A stretch of 64,000 nucleotides of DNA, taken from NCBI GenBank assembly GCA_973895155.1, contig OZ316896.1, positions 18,042,001 to 18,106,000 of the forward strand, read 5' to 3'. Below are positions 20,401 to 31,982 of the stretch, piece by piece; within the stretch, counting starts at the first letter, position 1; each line of letters starts with the position of its first letter. The stretch comes from Marsupella aquatica (taxonomy: Eukaryota; Marchantiophyta). The notes under the pieces are model-generated. The model had not been told where the DNA came from. It saw nothing but the letters and a program-made list of their open reading frames with translations, and did not search any database. A program made the position numbers and the translations under genes.

Positions 20401-22320
20401 CCGGTTGACGGACTCTAAAACCCCTATTTGCCAGTCAAGTCCAAACCCGGTCTCAATCTGCCTTGCCAAGCTATTCGTGGATAATTGTTTCTGGGACCGG
20501 TTCCATGGGCAGAAGCTAGGCGCATTGTCCCTGCCACCCCCTGTCACAAAGAGAGTGGCAACTAAGGTCCCTGGCCACATACTGGCTCCCCTGACCACTG
20601 ATCTTACTGCCCGTGCAATAAGTGGTACCACTTCAGGCTCAATGAGACTCAAACATACCCAAAATAAATGCTAGAGTGCAAGGGGAGGGCTTTTTGAGCC
20701 TCATCTGAACGAAGTTACTCTCTATACTTGCTGCCTCTTCATTCACTCCTTCATCTTTGGAGATGCTTGTAGACCCTGCCTGGACATCCATGGAACCGTG
20801 CCCAATTTGGGGCCTAAAGCAGTACACTTCATAAGGACTACGCTCTAAAGGCAAGTCAGTCCATAATCCAGCATGCACAAGTCATTGCATAGCACCAGGT
20901 AGTTGTACATCAAAACGTTGCACCTGTATGAGTAGAAGGAACAACATTAGTGATATAGAAAAATAATCTGGTTTATCATAGTATGAGGAATCAAGTGACC
21001 AATGGGAGTCCACAGTATACTGCATGCTGCTGCTGTTTTCTTATGATGTGCAATTCTCGTCAGGCCATTGTTTAACACCCCCAAATTCCTTAGTCCTCCC
21101 CAGGCAGTTGCAAATACAATATCTTTACAGAAGTTTTTGAAACATCCCCAAGGTTTTTGTAACTTGCATAGTTAACCGTATCAGTACACCTCCAACGATG
21201 GGCACTCTCCTTCTCAATTTCTAGACCACTTTGTCCAATTGGCATCATGCATTTATTTTTGTTTGTTTTGTTGGACATTGCATTATTTAGATATGATCCA
21301 ACAAATTAAACAAACTTTCAAAAACATAACCTTTATTTCCTTTAAAACTATATAAATGAGTAGAGGTTTTAAGCTTTAAATATTAGAAGTTAAATACCTA
21401 TTTCATAGTTTACATTTTTCTAAAACAAAACAATTATAACTAAATACCCTATTTCTTTTATAGATTTATCCAGGATAAATAACATTTTGACATCCTTACC
21501 TTTTTTAAATTTGGCTATTGTCACAAAACATTACCTATCTGGATTGCACAATGTTTAACAGTTTTTGGCAGTCCACCACCCCAGGGAGATAGTAGATTTT
21601 AATAATATCAGATTTTATGTAAAAGTAAATTAGAGATTAAATTTCCACGTTAGAAGCCCAAGAGTTCTCCTTTTCAGAGACAAACTGAATTACATGTTTT
21701 CCCATATATTTTTATAATTTAAATTTCAAAGTACAGTTTAGTATATTGACCCATCTCAAAAGAATTTATATGACTGTATCTAGAATTCATGCAATGTCCG
21801 TGCTTTTGAACGTCTAGCACTGTGAAGCAATGGCCCTTCTGTTTACCTTTTGCTCACTAGTATCTCTATAATTGTAACTACATGCCTATAAAGCCATGGC
21901 TAGGGGTTTCACTCCGGCAATTGGCAGAGTTACTAGTATCCAAGTCCTTTTGGCTGAAATAATGCAAGCTTCAGAACCTTACAATGATCAAAACAATGAA
22001 TAGAAAACTTTGAGTGGGTGGTAGTTGTATGACATTCAAAGCAACATTAACTGTAAAGAGAAGAGGGGCATTGCAGTTCTAAAATATATATTTTGAATGA
22101 AGATTTTCCTTGAGAGGAGTTGAAATGGATAATTATACTATAATAAAGGATCTTGCATTTTTTCCTTCATCCCAATATAAAAAAGCTCATGGGCAAGAAA
22201 GATCTAAAACCATTGGATTTATTGGGATGCTTTCCCTGACCATTGATGGAAGAAATAGACACCCCTGGTGCATATGTGCTTCCCCATGCAGACCCATAAA
22301 TGCCCCAACCCGACTCCCTA
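20401..22320. other. Intergenic, AT-rich toward the right
   Basis: No gene supported. The stretch 21270-21780 is strongly AT-rich. Confidence 0.45.
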
Positions 22321-22321
22321 T

Positions 22322-22388
22322 GGGCTGGCCGTCCTTGCGTTGTGGGCTGGCTATCCTTGCGCTGTGGGCTGGCCATCCTTGCGCTGTG
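22322..22388. repeat. 22-bp minisatellite, three copies
   Basis: GGCTGGCCGTCCTTGCGTTG, GGCTGGCTATCCTTGCGCTG and GGCTGGCCATCCTTGCGCTG succeed each other, each plus a TGG/TGC linker. The array ends exactly where TGTGCAACACACGGGGATAG begins, a diverged form of the Helitron-like 3' end word TGTGCAATGCACAGGTATTG at 29992. Confidence 0.8.
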
Positions 22389-22410
22389 CAACACACGGGG
22401 ATAGGGCTTG

Positions 22411-25400
22411 TACATATATAGTACACCTACTTGGAAACTCATGCAATGGTGCATCAGGGGCGCACCTTTCCAAGTCAGACTATATAGCTTTGAAAAACTG
22501 GAATTTGATATTTTGGTGGCAAAAAGAAATTGAGTTACTTTTGGATTTGAAAGCTTTTTGTGCGTCTTTCTACTTGTCTTTGTAAGTTTTAGACACTAAA
22601 CCTGCACCACTCATGACTGGTTGAGATTTCAGGGTTAGATTTTTTTTATCCAAACCGAGATCCAAACTTTCAGAAAAATTTGCACAAAAAAATGCACAGC
22701 CTTTAAGGATAGGTTTAGTCTCTTTCAAAAGATGTCTAGACGGTGACAATCAAACTCCATGGGACGGTAAGTAGTTCTAAATTTATTGACTATCATGATC
22801 TAGTTAATATTTGAGATCTGAGAATGATCTTATTATTTTAAGTCTCTTCATTGTTGAAATTCATACTTTGTGCCTCTTTTTAGCTTAATCAGATCTAGGA
22901 ATTGATGCGTTTTATATATGGGTCAGTAGGTAGGGGTGTATTCAAGTGGCCATATTCTGATTTTGCTAATGGAGAAGGGTTGGCAATTCCCTGTAGGACG
23001 TATTATAAAATCGGTCGTGCCTGGATGATGCGTCAATCAGAGCTTTTACTAGAAGATGAGAGTGATCTGGAGGCATAGTTGAATTTTATAAAAGTGCTCA
23101 TAATTAAGTTGTTGGTCATACAAAGAGACTAGAACATATTATATTTCTTCTTGATGACCAAATATGTCTCTCTGTTTACTTCAGACAGAGAAAATTGGGT
23201 TCCAAAAGTAAATAAAGTCAAACGGAAGACTTTCTCATTCAATTTCATCAAACTTTTCTTGGCAATTTTCCTTGAGTGGAAAATGCAAATGAAGATTGTC
23301 CTCTTTAGATTAAGACAGGATTTTTATATTCTACTTCATTGTGCTGGAAATTCTGCATTCAACGTGTCCTCAAGATCACAACACACAAGGGGACAGAGCG
23401 AATAACATGTGCAAGAAAAGACGGGATTTGAGCGGGACCGTGCAAGAGAAGAACTTTTCAATGGACAGCAGGGGAAAATCTGTTGATTTGTTTCCATGGT
23501 GGGTCACTGATGATCAAAATATGCTAGATGTAACTTTTGGTATAATCATTACAGTGGGAGGAGACTAGAGCGATGGTGACAAACTACCACAGACTCAGCG
23601 AAATGAAAGTGCTTTTAACACTGTCGTCATCTTGCCTAGAAACGTTTTTCTCCTCAGCGGGATTCTCAGCCCTTCCAGCACAGCACTCAAACAAAATTAG
23701 AAATTTTAGAAATTATACTAAACATTAGACGTCGTAGTTGTTTGCTCATCGTCCCAACTTTGTGCTGCTCTTAGTAACCAGCAGAGAGTAGCTACTTTAG
23801 GCGATCGGAAGAAAGAGTGGAAATAAAAAGGAGTTGCTGCAAAATTGGATGGTAAAAATCAAGGAGGCGTTTGGGCCCCTGTTTCAGTTGGTTTCCTATT
23901 ATTGTGTTATAATTCGATGTCAACAAATGCTGCGTGCGGGACCAAAGAACTTGGCTGGTCAACCAGCTTTCCATGATCTTGGTGTTTCTTTATTCATGAC
24001 CCACCAGCAAAACGTTCACTCAGAATGATGTCGATCCATGGTAATGTGCCAATTGAGGCTCACAAGTGATCCATCTTTTGCAGAATTCTGAGGTTCGTAT
24101 TTGATTTAAAAATTCCCTTTCTCCAGGTTTTTATAGTTCTATGGGTCTGCTTTACTAATTAAACGATTCAGCTCGTATCTTTGATAATTCTCGGATGTGA
24201 TCAACCTAATTCTAGTGAAACATCTATGATCTAGAAAAATCATTTCTGCTACTTGGGTGGGAGAGGTTTTCTTCAGTTTAGCTCAAAGAGTAGCATTTTG
24301 GACTAGCAAGCTCGACTGCATTCATGTCGTAGTGTAAAGAACACGCACTTCAAATGGGTCCACAAGTATAAGCCCAGTGGCCTCATGTCAAAAAAATTGC
24401 AAGAGTCTATGTTTGTCAAAGGGTTGTGTAAACTACAAAAATTGTTGTACACCAAAGTGCGAAAAGGTACTATCAAGCACTCAGTGTTTACAAGAAAGCA
24501 TCATGTCCAAGAGGTCCTTCTTTCTGGCATCCATCATCATCATGGTATAATATGCGTACGCCTCAATGTGATTAAGCGTAACTGTCTTAAATTGGAGTGT
24601 CTGGTGAAATTTTCCAACCGACATCTAGTTCTCAGCCTGGGTCATTCTCATACTAATTGACTTCCTCGGATTGGTCGACTTAAGTGCATGAAGTATTTCA
24701 AATTGTAATCCTGGGACCTGCGTGTCTTAGCGGTGGGTCGTCCTTGCTCGCGGACTTCAAGAACGTCGATTGATAGTTGAACAGAATCTCATGCTCGGAT
24801 TTAGAATCAATTGCGGGTTCGAGGAGTGGGGTCGATTACCGATTTTTGGGAAAGGCTGTTTCCCAAATTGGCAAGGACTGTATTCAATGGATGTAGTCGT
24901 TCATGAATCCTGCATTGTGAATTTGAGTGACTCTCGGAATCCTTCCTAGAGAAGCCATTTTTCTTCGACCTAGATTCGTTTAACAGTCTAGAAGTAAATC
25001 ATTAACGAATTCAATCAAGATTCAAAGTGACCGACCTTTTCGATTGGGTCGACGCCAGGTGATGTTGCTTTTCATTCAGGGAGGAAATTGCGACCTTACG
25101 TTTTATTGGCAACTTTGGTCGGTTTTGGTTCTCTCGTTTCACCACGTTTCAGGGAATACCCTTACTACTGCGTTGAGCGAGTCAGTACTCGGTTGTGACT
25201 CATGCATACAATAAGGTAGACAAGCAGAACAGGACCCAGAAACCGTCACACTTTATAGTAGCCACAGTTTGCCGTCAATTAATTACCAAACCTATTCGAA
25301 CACAAAATCTGCAAAGCGTATTAAAAGAAGTGCATGTATTTTTCGGGGTTTTGTGTTCAATTAAAACCTGCTCTAGCTCCTGTGAGAATCATCTGTTATT

Positions 25401-26907
25401 AAGTACCTAAATACCACGTCCATTGTTTCGACAGTATACCTGATGTCCTGGTTCGTATTGGCCCCATTGTTGAAAACTTATCCGTAGGGAGATTACTTCG
25501 TGAATCTAGTAGTAAAACGATAAAGCCTGGCGATTGACACTCCACACAGACTAGCGACATCTTAGCTATGCTTGAAGTCTCTCACCAACGCGACAAGCAC
25601 ACATCCAATAGTGCTCCAGAATCCACGGCAATTGGGAGATTGAATTGCTGCATGACATCCAACCTGTCTACTCATGACTTAGTCAGAACAAGTGGAATCT
25701 AGTGCATTGGCTGTTTACACAATTATACGCACCTCCAATCGTGCATGCGGCCGTCCATGATCTCAAGTCTGGAATAACAATATGATAAACGATCAAGATC
25801 CTCCGGCAAACTACCATTCTATAGGCTAAAAAATGTCAGCTATGACACACGATACACTCCCATGAGTGCCCAAGTTGAAGGATCACCAGGTTGGGCTCCA
25901 TATTATTGCTTCATTGACTTTCTGTACCCAATCTGTGGTTCCCAGGGTCAAGAAGCCGGTCAAGTTGCTGAATGGACAGGATCGTAGCGGTACTTACGCA
26001 GGAGAAACGCAATCCAATGGGAAGGTCAATCCTAAAAAGTTGAAGGCTAAAGTAGAAGTAGGACAATGGACGGGATTTTTGTCTGTTGCTGAGTGCAAAC
26101 CCTGTCGTTGGGTGCGAATCTTTACAGTTGTTGGGACTACAGTCTTCAACTCCTTATATAGGCGGTCTTGGTTGCTAGCATGTTCAGTCCAACGACATGC
26201 GCAACCAGATTCGAATCGGTACATACAGTAGCAGATGATCTTTAAATATTCAGGGTTCAGGGTCTGTCGTGAAAACAAGCTAGTACCACTAAATTCAATA
26301 TGCCTTTACTTTGCCCTTCCAAGGTTGTGGGGTCTTTGAAGCACCGACTCGTCCAAGTGGAGTCGGCAACGTCAAGACATTGTCTCCCTTTGTTGGTGAA
26401 AAGCCCGTCTTCGATACTCAAGAAAGTGGCACAGAATTTGCACATCCTGGACATTGACTCCTGTCACAACAATCCTCGAGCCAGCTGGCTCGATGTCAAG
26501 CACAGTCTTTCTCTTTAGTATTCAAAGCTAGCTAGATCCATCCAGTGAAACTTCGTTTCAATTCTTGTTTGACGAGATTCGTATCGATTCTGGAGTAGAC
26601 TCAGACCTGCATTAATTGAGTCGGGATGCAAAGTCCATGGGACAACTTATCGCCCACCTCGACCACCAGTCACATGACCTCTTTTGAGACTAGTTTCGAA
26701 GCCTGTGACTTCGTGCACAACTCTCCCGGTCGCGCGCATTGTGCACAACATGATGTGCGTGCTAATCTAAGTTGCCTGCAATGTCTGTAGCATTCATTGC
26801 TGACAGTACAGAACTGTTGAACTCTAAAATTAATACTGACCTGGGCTCAAAAGCTCCGGCAAACAAAAAAAAACCGCGTCGATCGTACCCAAAACTTTGC
26901 ATATCAG
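22411..26907. other. Long intergenic stretch, no supported gene
   Basis: Many short frames on both strands. Two are worth naming: a 43-codon ATG frame at 25862 on the plus strand (MSAQVEGSPGWAPYYCFIDF, closing with AEWTGS and a stop), and opposing frames at 26257-26518. Neither has splice or domain support. Confidence 0.35.
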
Positions 26908-27158
26908 TACAGTGACCGAAGGCGGTCCTCACTCACTCCTCAGCATGGATGTTCACGTGGACTAATTCGCAGATTCACCGAGGACACATCTATAATCAAT
27001 TAGCGTGGTGTGTAATTATCGGCATAATACAGTGACTGAAGACGGTCCCCACTCCTCAGCGTGGATGTTAGCGTGGGTGTAAGACCTGGTAACATATATA
27101 TTGACCGAGGACACAGCTATAATCACTTAACGTGCTGTGTAATCAATCATTATAATAT
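26908..27158. repeat. ~120-bp tandem duplication (two copies)
   Basis: TACAGTGACCGAAGGCGGTC (26908) and TACAGTGACTGAAGACGGTC (27028) start two units. Both continue through CTCAGCRTGGATGTT, ACCGAGGACAC and TATAATCA to a TGTGTAAT end. Confidence 0.85.
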
Positions 27159-28026
27159 GGAATCCTGCATGCTTCTGGGTCTATAGTAGTCTTCAGATTT
27201 ATTATGTCACTTTCTTGGGCAATCATAATATCAGAAAATGGGGCAGCTACAAACTTCAACAAAATTAGTATACTTGTCCAGGAACTGCAAGGTATGAAGG
27301 TACAAGGTAGCCTATATCAAAAAGTAGTGCCCGAGTATGTAACTCCCCTTTTTGTAGCCAATGTCTTAATTTCTTATAATAACCTTATATCTAATTGACC
27401 ATGTTAGGTTTTAATCTTATTCTACTAAACATCTAAAGTCCTGTACCTGAACTCAAGGAATACAAAAATGTAATTAGAAAAAAATATTATAAGCTATTAA
27501 AACTTGATCACAACCAAATTATATGGCTTTTGTTTTTTAATACAGGGTCTACAACCAAACTAGCCTGCACTTTAGTATTTTTATTAACATTCTAGAAATA
27601 TTTTAATAAAAATTATAACATCTTTAGGAATTGTTTCTAATTTTCTGTGGAAAAAGAGGAAAACCAACCTTTTACATGACTCAAAAAAATTAAAAAGTGG
27701 AAAACCCAGTTTTTCCAATTTTTAATATTTCTTATAGCCAACTTTGTAGTCCACATAAAAATATAGACCGCTGCCTATTATACAAGAGTTGCGTACCCGG
27801 GAAGTAGTGGTTAAATATGGAGATGGAGTGGGACAGAAGATACAAGCTATTCAAGTATAGTCTACACTCAATCCGAAGTGCCTAGGGAGAAGGAAAGAGA
27901 CATGATCAACCAGCAATTTTTTTCCCTTCTGAACTTTTTTTTCATTTTTGAAAAGGTTTACCTAGCTTTTTTATAAAAAATCTTTACGGACCCCACTAGA
28001 GGTCCCTTCCAAAATTCCTGGCTCCA
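27159..28026. other. AT-rich intergenic stretch
   Basis: A 64-codon frame at 27204-27398 has no recognised feature. T-runs occur near 27915-27970. Confidence 0.45.
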
Positions 28027-28054
28027 CAGCGCGCCACATCATCATGGCGCGCTG
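28027..28054. repeat. Perfect 10-bp GC-rich hairpin
   Basis: CAGCGCGCCA pairs with TGGCGCGCTG across an 8-nt CATCATCA loop, in otherwise AT-rich DNA. Confidence 0.8.
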
Positions 28055-28231
28055 CAAACAGGAACGGACTGGTTTTCACAATGAAATTATGTCACCTTTC
28101 GTGTTTGCTGCAAATTTTTGGTAAAATTGAGAACGCCATGCCGTAAAAGATGACGTAAATTTATTTCAAAAATAACCGTTTTATTTACCCGCTGTTCAGT
28201 TAGTAGTAGGCCCACCCTTGGTTTCATTTAC

Positions 28232-28320
28232 CCCTAGTAACCAACTGCCCACCATTTTTTGTGAATTGTGTTTCAATTCCGTAATTAAATCTTGGGCCCT
28301 AGTAACCAACTGCCCACATG
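28232..28320. repeat. ~21-bp direct repeat
   Basis: CCCTAGTAACCAACTGCCCA occurs at about 28232 and 28298. Confidence 0.75.
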
Positions 28321-29574
28321 GTCACTGATTCAATAGTGAGCAAAACGGTTGACACGAACACCTCCCCATCCTAGAATGTCCTCTTTCCCGATCCAGTAGT
28401 GGCAATACAATCTACTCCAAATGACGACAAGAACAAAACAGAGCAAAGCACAGACAATCAAAGAGTGTAGTCGACAGAAAGGATGGGAGGGGGGATTAGA
28501 GGAAGGTGCTTTTCATGAACGAAAATGATGCATGAATGGGATGCGCACAAATACGATCTTCAGACGTGGAGGGATCCATAAGGACAGCAAACCGAATAGA
28601 GAATTGATAAGAGGAACTCGAGCGACTTCATAAGGAAAGAATCGAGCAACTTCATAAGGATAGAACTCAAGGCACTTAGTTGATCTCTTGACGTCTCCAA
28701 CAACAAGAATCGGGAAGCGCAGAAGGATCGCAAGAATTGAACCTGAAAGACTCGTACCCGAAGGCTTTGAAACGAGAGCCTGGGAAACACTCAACAAAAG
28801 CAGAAGTAGACGAGATCACTGACAGATGATTGGGGCAGGAAGAAGAAAAACGAGTAGAACTCATAAGCACAGGTCCAGAAGGAAGGACGATCGACTATGA
28901 GACAAACAAAGCACTGGAATGACATGCTACATGCTCCGCGCGAACCTGAATAACCATTGAAGTGAGTCCGAATCTAAGCTTTATTCGTTTCTCCTACGCG
29001 ATAGTGCAAAGCAAGATTGACTCTCTCTTTTTCTCTTTCTTTAGCGGAAGGTCAAGTTCATCCGCACACAAGAGGCAGTCAGAAGCGCAATTCTCAGTCA
29101 TGGCTAACAAACAATAGTCTCTCTTCAGTTGAGGAAATCACCCTAGTCCTCAGTGAGAGCTCTGACTGCCGAGAGACTGGCGGTCACCAACGATTCAACT
29201 ATTTCCATTCCATCTGCTTTAGCGATGAGCAATCCCACCGACATATCTATTTCACATATTGTCCAAAACATACCTCACATACAATCAAAACAGATAGGGG
29301 TCCACGAAGTAATTAGGTGGGGAGACAATTTGGGGGGTTGTAGTTATTTTGTATTTGAGGATCACACCATGTTTCTTTAAGTCTAGTTGGTTGTTGTGTG
29401 ATGGGGTTTTTTCTTTGAGGAAAAAGAGGGACAAATGTTTTTTAGGTGCCACTGTTTTTGGGTCACTTGGTTGTTGAATGCACATATTTAGGTGGAAGGT
29501 GTTTAATATTCATCTTGGCCACCCTTGGCTCTCCTCAGTCTATCAGCACCTTGGGGTCACTCCCCAATCCCAAT
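28321..29574. other. Intergenic with a small duplication
   Basis: GAGCGACTTCATAAGGAAAG and GAGCAACTTCATAAGGATAG succeed each other at about 28620-28665. The minus-strand frames there simply repeat YEVAR. No gene supported. Confidence 0.4.
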
Positions 29575-29599
29575 TAATTACATATATAACAATACTTTT

Positions 29600-30017
29600 T
29601 CATCCATTATATCTTTTGCACTTCCAACGACAAGATCTCTCCAATGATATCTCTGCACAATGTCATCATTTCCACACCAATGTCTTTTGCACAACAAAAT
29701 CTTTTATGCATTGACATCTTTTACATTAGCTTCTGTGCAAAGCACGGGTAATATAGCTCAGCCTTCCCTTACTAACAGTTGTTGACAATATTGAGTCTCA
29801 TCTCAATTGACATCTTTGCCTCACCTTGACATTTTTGCCTCACCTCAACCTCTTTGCCTCAACCCCCTAACATCCCCGGCTAACATCTTTGTCTCACCTT
29901 AACATCTTTGTCTTACCTTGATATCTAAACTTGCCTTGACATCTTTGCTGCCTCACCCCGGCCGACATTTTGGTCTCACCTCAACATCTTCTGTGCAATG
30001 CACAGGTATTGGGCTAG
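29600..30017 (+). mobile_element. Helitron-like 3' terminus with a GACATCTTT array
   Basis: A degenerate array of TTGACATCTTTGCCTCACC-type units (29770-29990) ends in CTGTGC-AAT-GCACAG (29991-30005), a 6-bp stem with a 3-nt loop. Eight bases later comes CTAG (30014-30017) followed by T. Helitron 3' ends have a short hairpin, then CTRR, and insert 5' of T, so this fits. A second, decayed hairpin word (GTGCAAAGCAC at 29735-29745, then GGGTAATATAGCTCA) lies upstream. No helicase/Rep coding sequence is present, so the copy would be non-autonomous. The 5' end is not identified. Confidence 0.55.
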
Positions 30018-30339
30018 TTATCTGCATATTTGATGTGGTCACAAGACATGTCCACACCCGCTACCCCAGTTCAGTTTCTGACGGCAACCTGCTCAATTTG
30101 CTCGAGATACCTGACATCAATTGAATTATAGTCTTTGGGCTGCCCCACGAAGCAACAAAACTCCCTCTTATGCGACGGACAAATAATTAGTAACCACTGT
30201 AGTTTGAGCACTGCTTTTCTTGTAAGTTCCACACTAGCTAACAAGTCCTCCGAAAAGCCCTGAACACTCTAGACAGTGCAAAATGTATCTTAGATCTATC
30301 ATAGTGATCAGGAGTGTAATATCTTTGCTCAGTAACCAT
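30018..30339. other. Unique intergenic sequence to the right of the Helitron-like end
   Basis: No gene or repeat recognised. Confidence 0.4.
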
Positions 30340-30540
30340 ATCATTCAAGAATTCTAAGGTTTTTCAATACTATCCAAACTTGATAGAAAAAAAGAGAGAA
30401 AGAAAATTCTATTGCACCGAAAGGGCCAAACAAAGTACAATGAAGAGCAAACAAAAGGAGTCCAAATAGGACAAATGAAAAAGAAGCAAGACAGTGGAAC
30501 CCTGAGAAAAAAAGGGAAAACAAGGTGGGCCCGGATTCAC
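30340..30540 (-). repeat. Dispersed repeat shared with 55.6-55.85 kb (possible LINE 3' region)
   Basis: Both places have an A-rich stretch with words such as CCAAACAAAGTACAATGAAG, GGACAAA, AAGAAGCAAGACAGTGGAAC/AAGAGGCAAGTGCAACCC, CCTGA and AAAAAAAG in the same order. On the minus strand this is T-rich and could be a retroelement 3' untranslated region. Confidence 0.45.
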
Positions 30541-30633
30541 TGGTGCTCTGGTCTTGCGTGCACTATTATATTATTTTAGACACTCTAGAATAATTATTTC
30601 ATAAACACGTTAGTCTAATACATAGCGGACGAC

Positions 30634-31005
30634 ATGGTCCATCGCCAAGTGAGCTTCAAGTCTACGCGTATGGTGCTTGTACAGTACAATTTCTATGGAT
30701 CCAGAGTCTGCACAAGGTCTACCATAGAATTGGAATCCTCCCATCTATTGCGGATAAAGATGAAGACTACCAAGTCTAGGTCTTCTATACCAAGTCCTGT
30801 CGAAGGATACCAGGTCCAGTTTCTCACAGAATGGACATCTGGCAACATTGAACTTAAAACACTTCCGTATCTGACCGTTGTAGACTGTGGGCAGTCAGGT
30901 TCTGGCCACGAGCAGATCCAGTACTTTCATGGTAGTTCTGGCCACGAGCAGATCCAGTACTTTCATGGTAGAACTACGTTTGGTTCATTCTTCCCGTGTT
31001 TTTGA
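30634..31005 (+). CDS. Unrecognised ATG frame with an exact internal duplication
   Basis: 123 codons from a real ATG (MVHRQVSFKSTRMVLVQYNF). A perfect 36-bp duplication (30899-30934 and 30935-30970) adds 12 codons in frame, so SGHEQIQYFHG occurs twice. No domain, splice site or neighbour supports it. It may be chance. Confidence 0.2.
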   Translation: MVHRQVSFKSTRMVLVQYNFYGSRVCTRSTIELESSHLLRIKMKTTKSRSSIPSPVEGYQVQFLTEWTSGNIELKTLPYLTVVDCGQSGSGHEQIQYFHGSSGHEQIQYFHGRTTFGSFFPCF

Positions 31006-31206
31006 GACATAATCTTACAAGGTAACACGCAAAGAGACACGGTAGTCCCCATTAATGAGCACGGGCGAAAATCAGGTAGCTTCGTCGATATAGACAAGTA
31101 AAGGATCCAAAAGGTTTCGTTTGACCCCCCGTTTGACCATTGTTGCTAAAATTTTCATCATTATCCATTTTGGCCGAAGCGCGCAGAGGTGGGACTATCT
31201 GAGAAC

Positions 31207-31521
31207 CTAAAGGTCTAGAAGCGCGAAAGTCGTCGAGGGTAGCTTGTGTCCCTTGGTCTGAATCGGATGCTTATGGAGTTTATCAGAGTATCCAATGGGA
31301 AGTGGCGACAATTGCTTGCCAGGCCAGACCGATGAGGTTAATAACAGCTCATAGTCTGGATCGGAGGATATATCTACTTCGCCTTGACTGAGCTTAGAAC
31401 ACAAAGATGTGTATCTCGCGAATAGCGTTAGCCTTGAACGTGTTTCAGTTCTCGAGTAGACCGGAAATTTGTTTCTCCAGTCTGCCGAGCTGGTGACAAA
31501 CCTATAAAGCGTTGCGCGCAT
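31207..31521 (-). CDS. Unrecognised divergent frame upstream of the lipase gene (104 aa)
   Basis: An ATG at 31521 opens 104 codons (MRATLYRFVTSSADW at the start, GEVDISSDPDYELLLTSSVW in the middle). It lies about 460 bp upstream of the lipase start on the opposite strand. The residue mix looks protein-like but I recognise nothing. It could be a small gene, one exon of a gene, or chance. Confidence 0.25.
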   Translation of the reverse strand: MRATLYRFVTSSADWRNKFPVYSRTETRSRLTLFARYTSLCSKLSQGEVDISSDPDYELLLTSSVWPGKQLSPLPIGYSDKLHKHPIQTKGHKLPSTTFALLDL

Positions 31522-31982
31522 TTGTGAAGAGCAGGATTTGGAGTGCAAGCACAAATTGAGCTTTAATTTCCATTCGCATATTGAATTAGTGGTGCGTTTT
31601 CTGAACCACGCCGAGGAAAATGAACGTATCGTGCTAGTTTCTTTTACATGTATCGATCCGAGACCAGGTAGGAATTGTAAAAATGAAAAACCGGAAGGTC
31701 GTCCAGCTTAATGGCTATATTTGCCATAGTGTGTAGCCCAACTTACACTTCAGTTGTGCCATTTGTTGCAGCTCTCAGGTTTTATTGAGCAGCCTCTCTT
31801 CCACCCACAGTCTTCAGAAGAAACATTCGGACTCGAGATATAACGCCAGGCGGAGACAAGCTGAAAGCCAACACGTTCAATTCCCGGGTATCACGTTTCA
31901 CTGGATCTGCTGCGTACAGGTGGTTGCAGCTGGCTTGGCTAACATTGCTCACATTTACATCATTCAATAGCCGACGGATACC

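Noticed and set aside
20125-20674. Overlapping open frames of 165-175 codons on both strands
   Set aside because: They span the GGCCGGG minisatellite; the low stop frequency is explained by composition.
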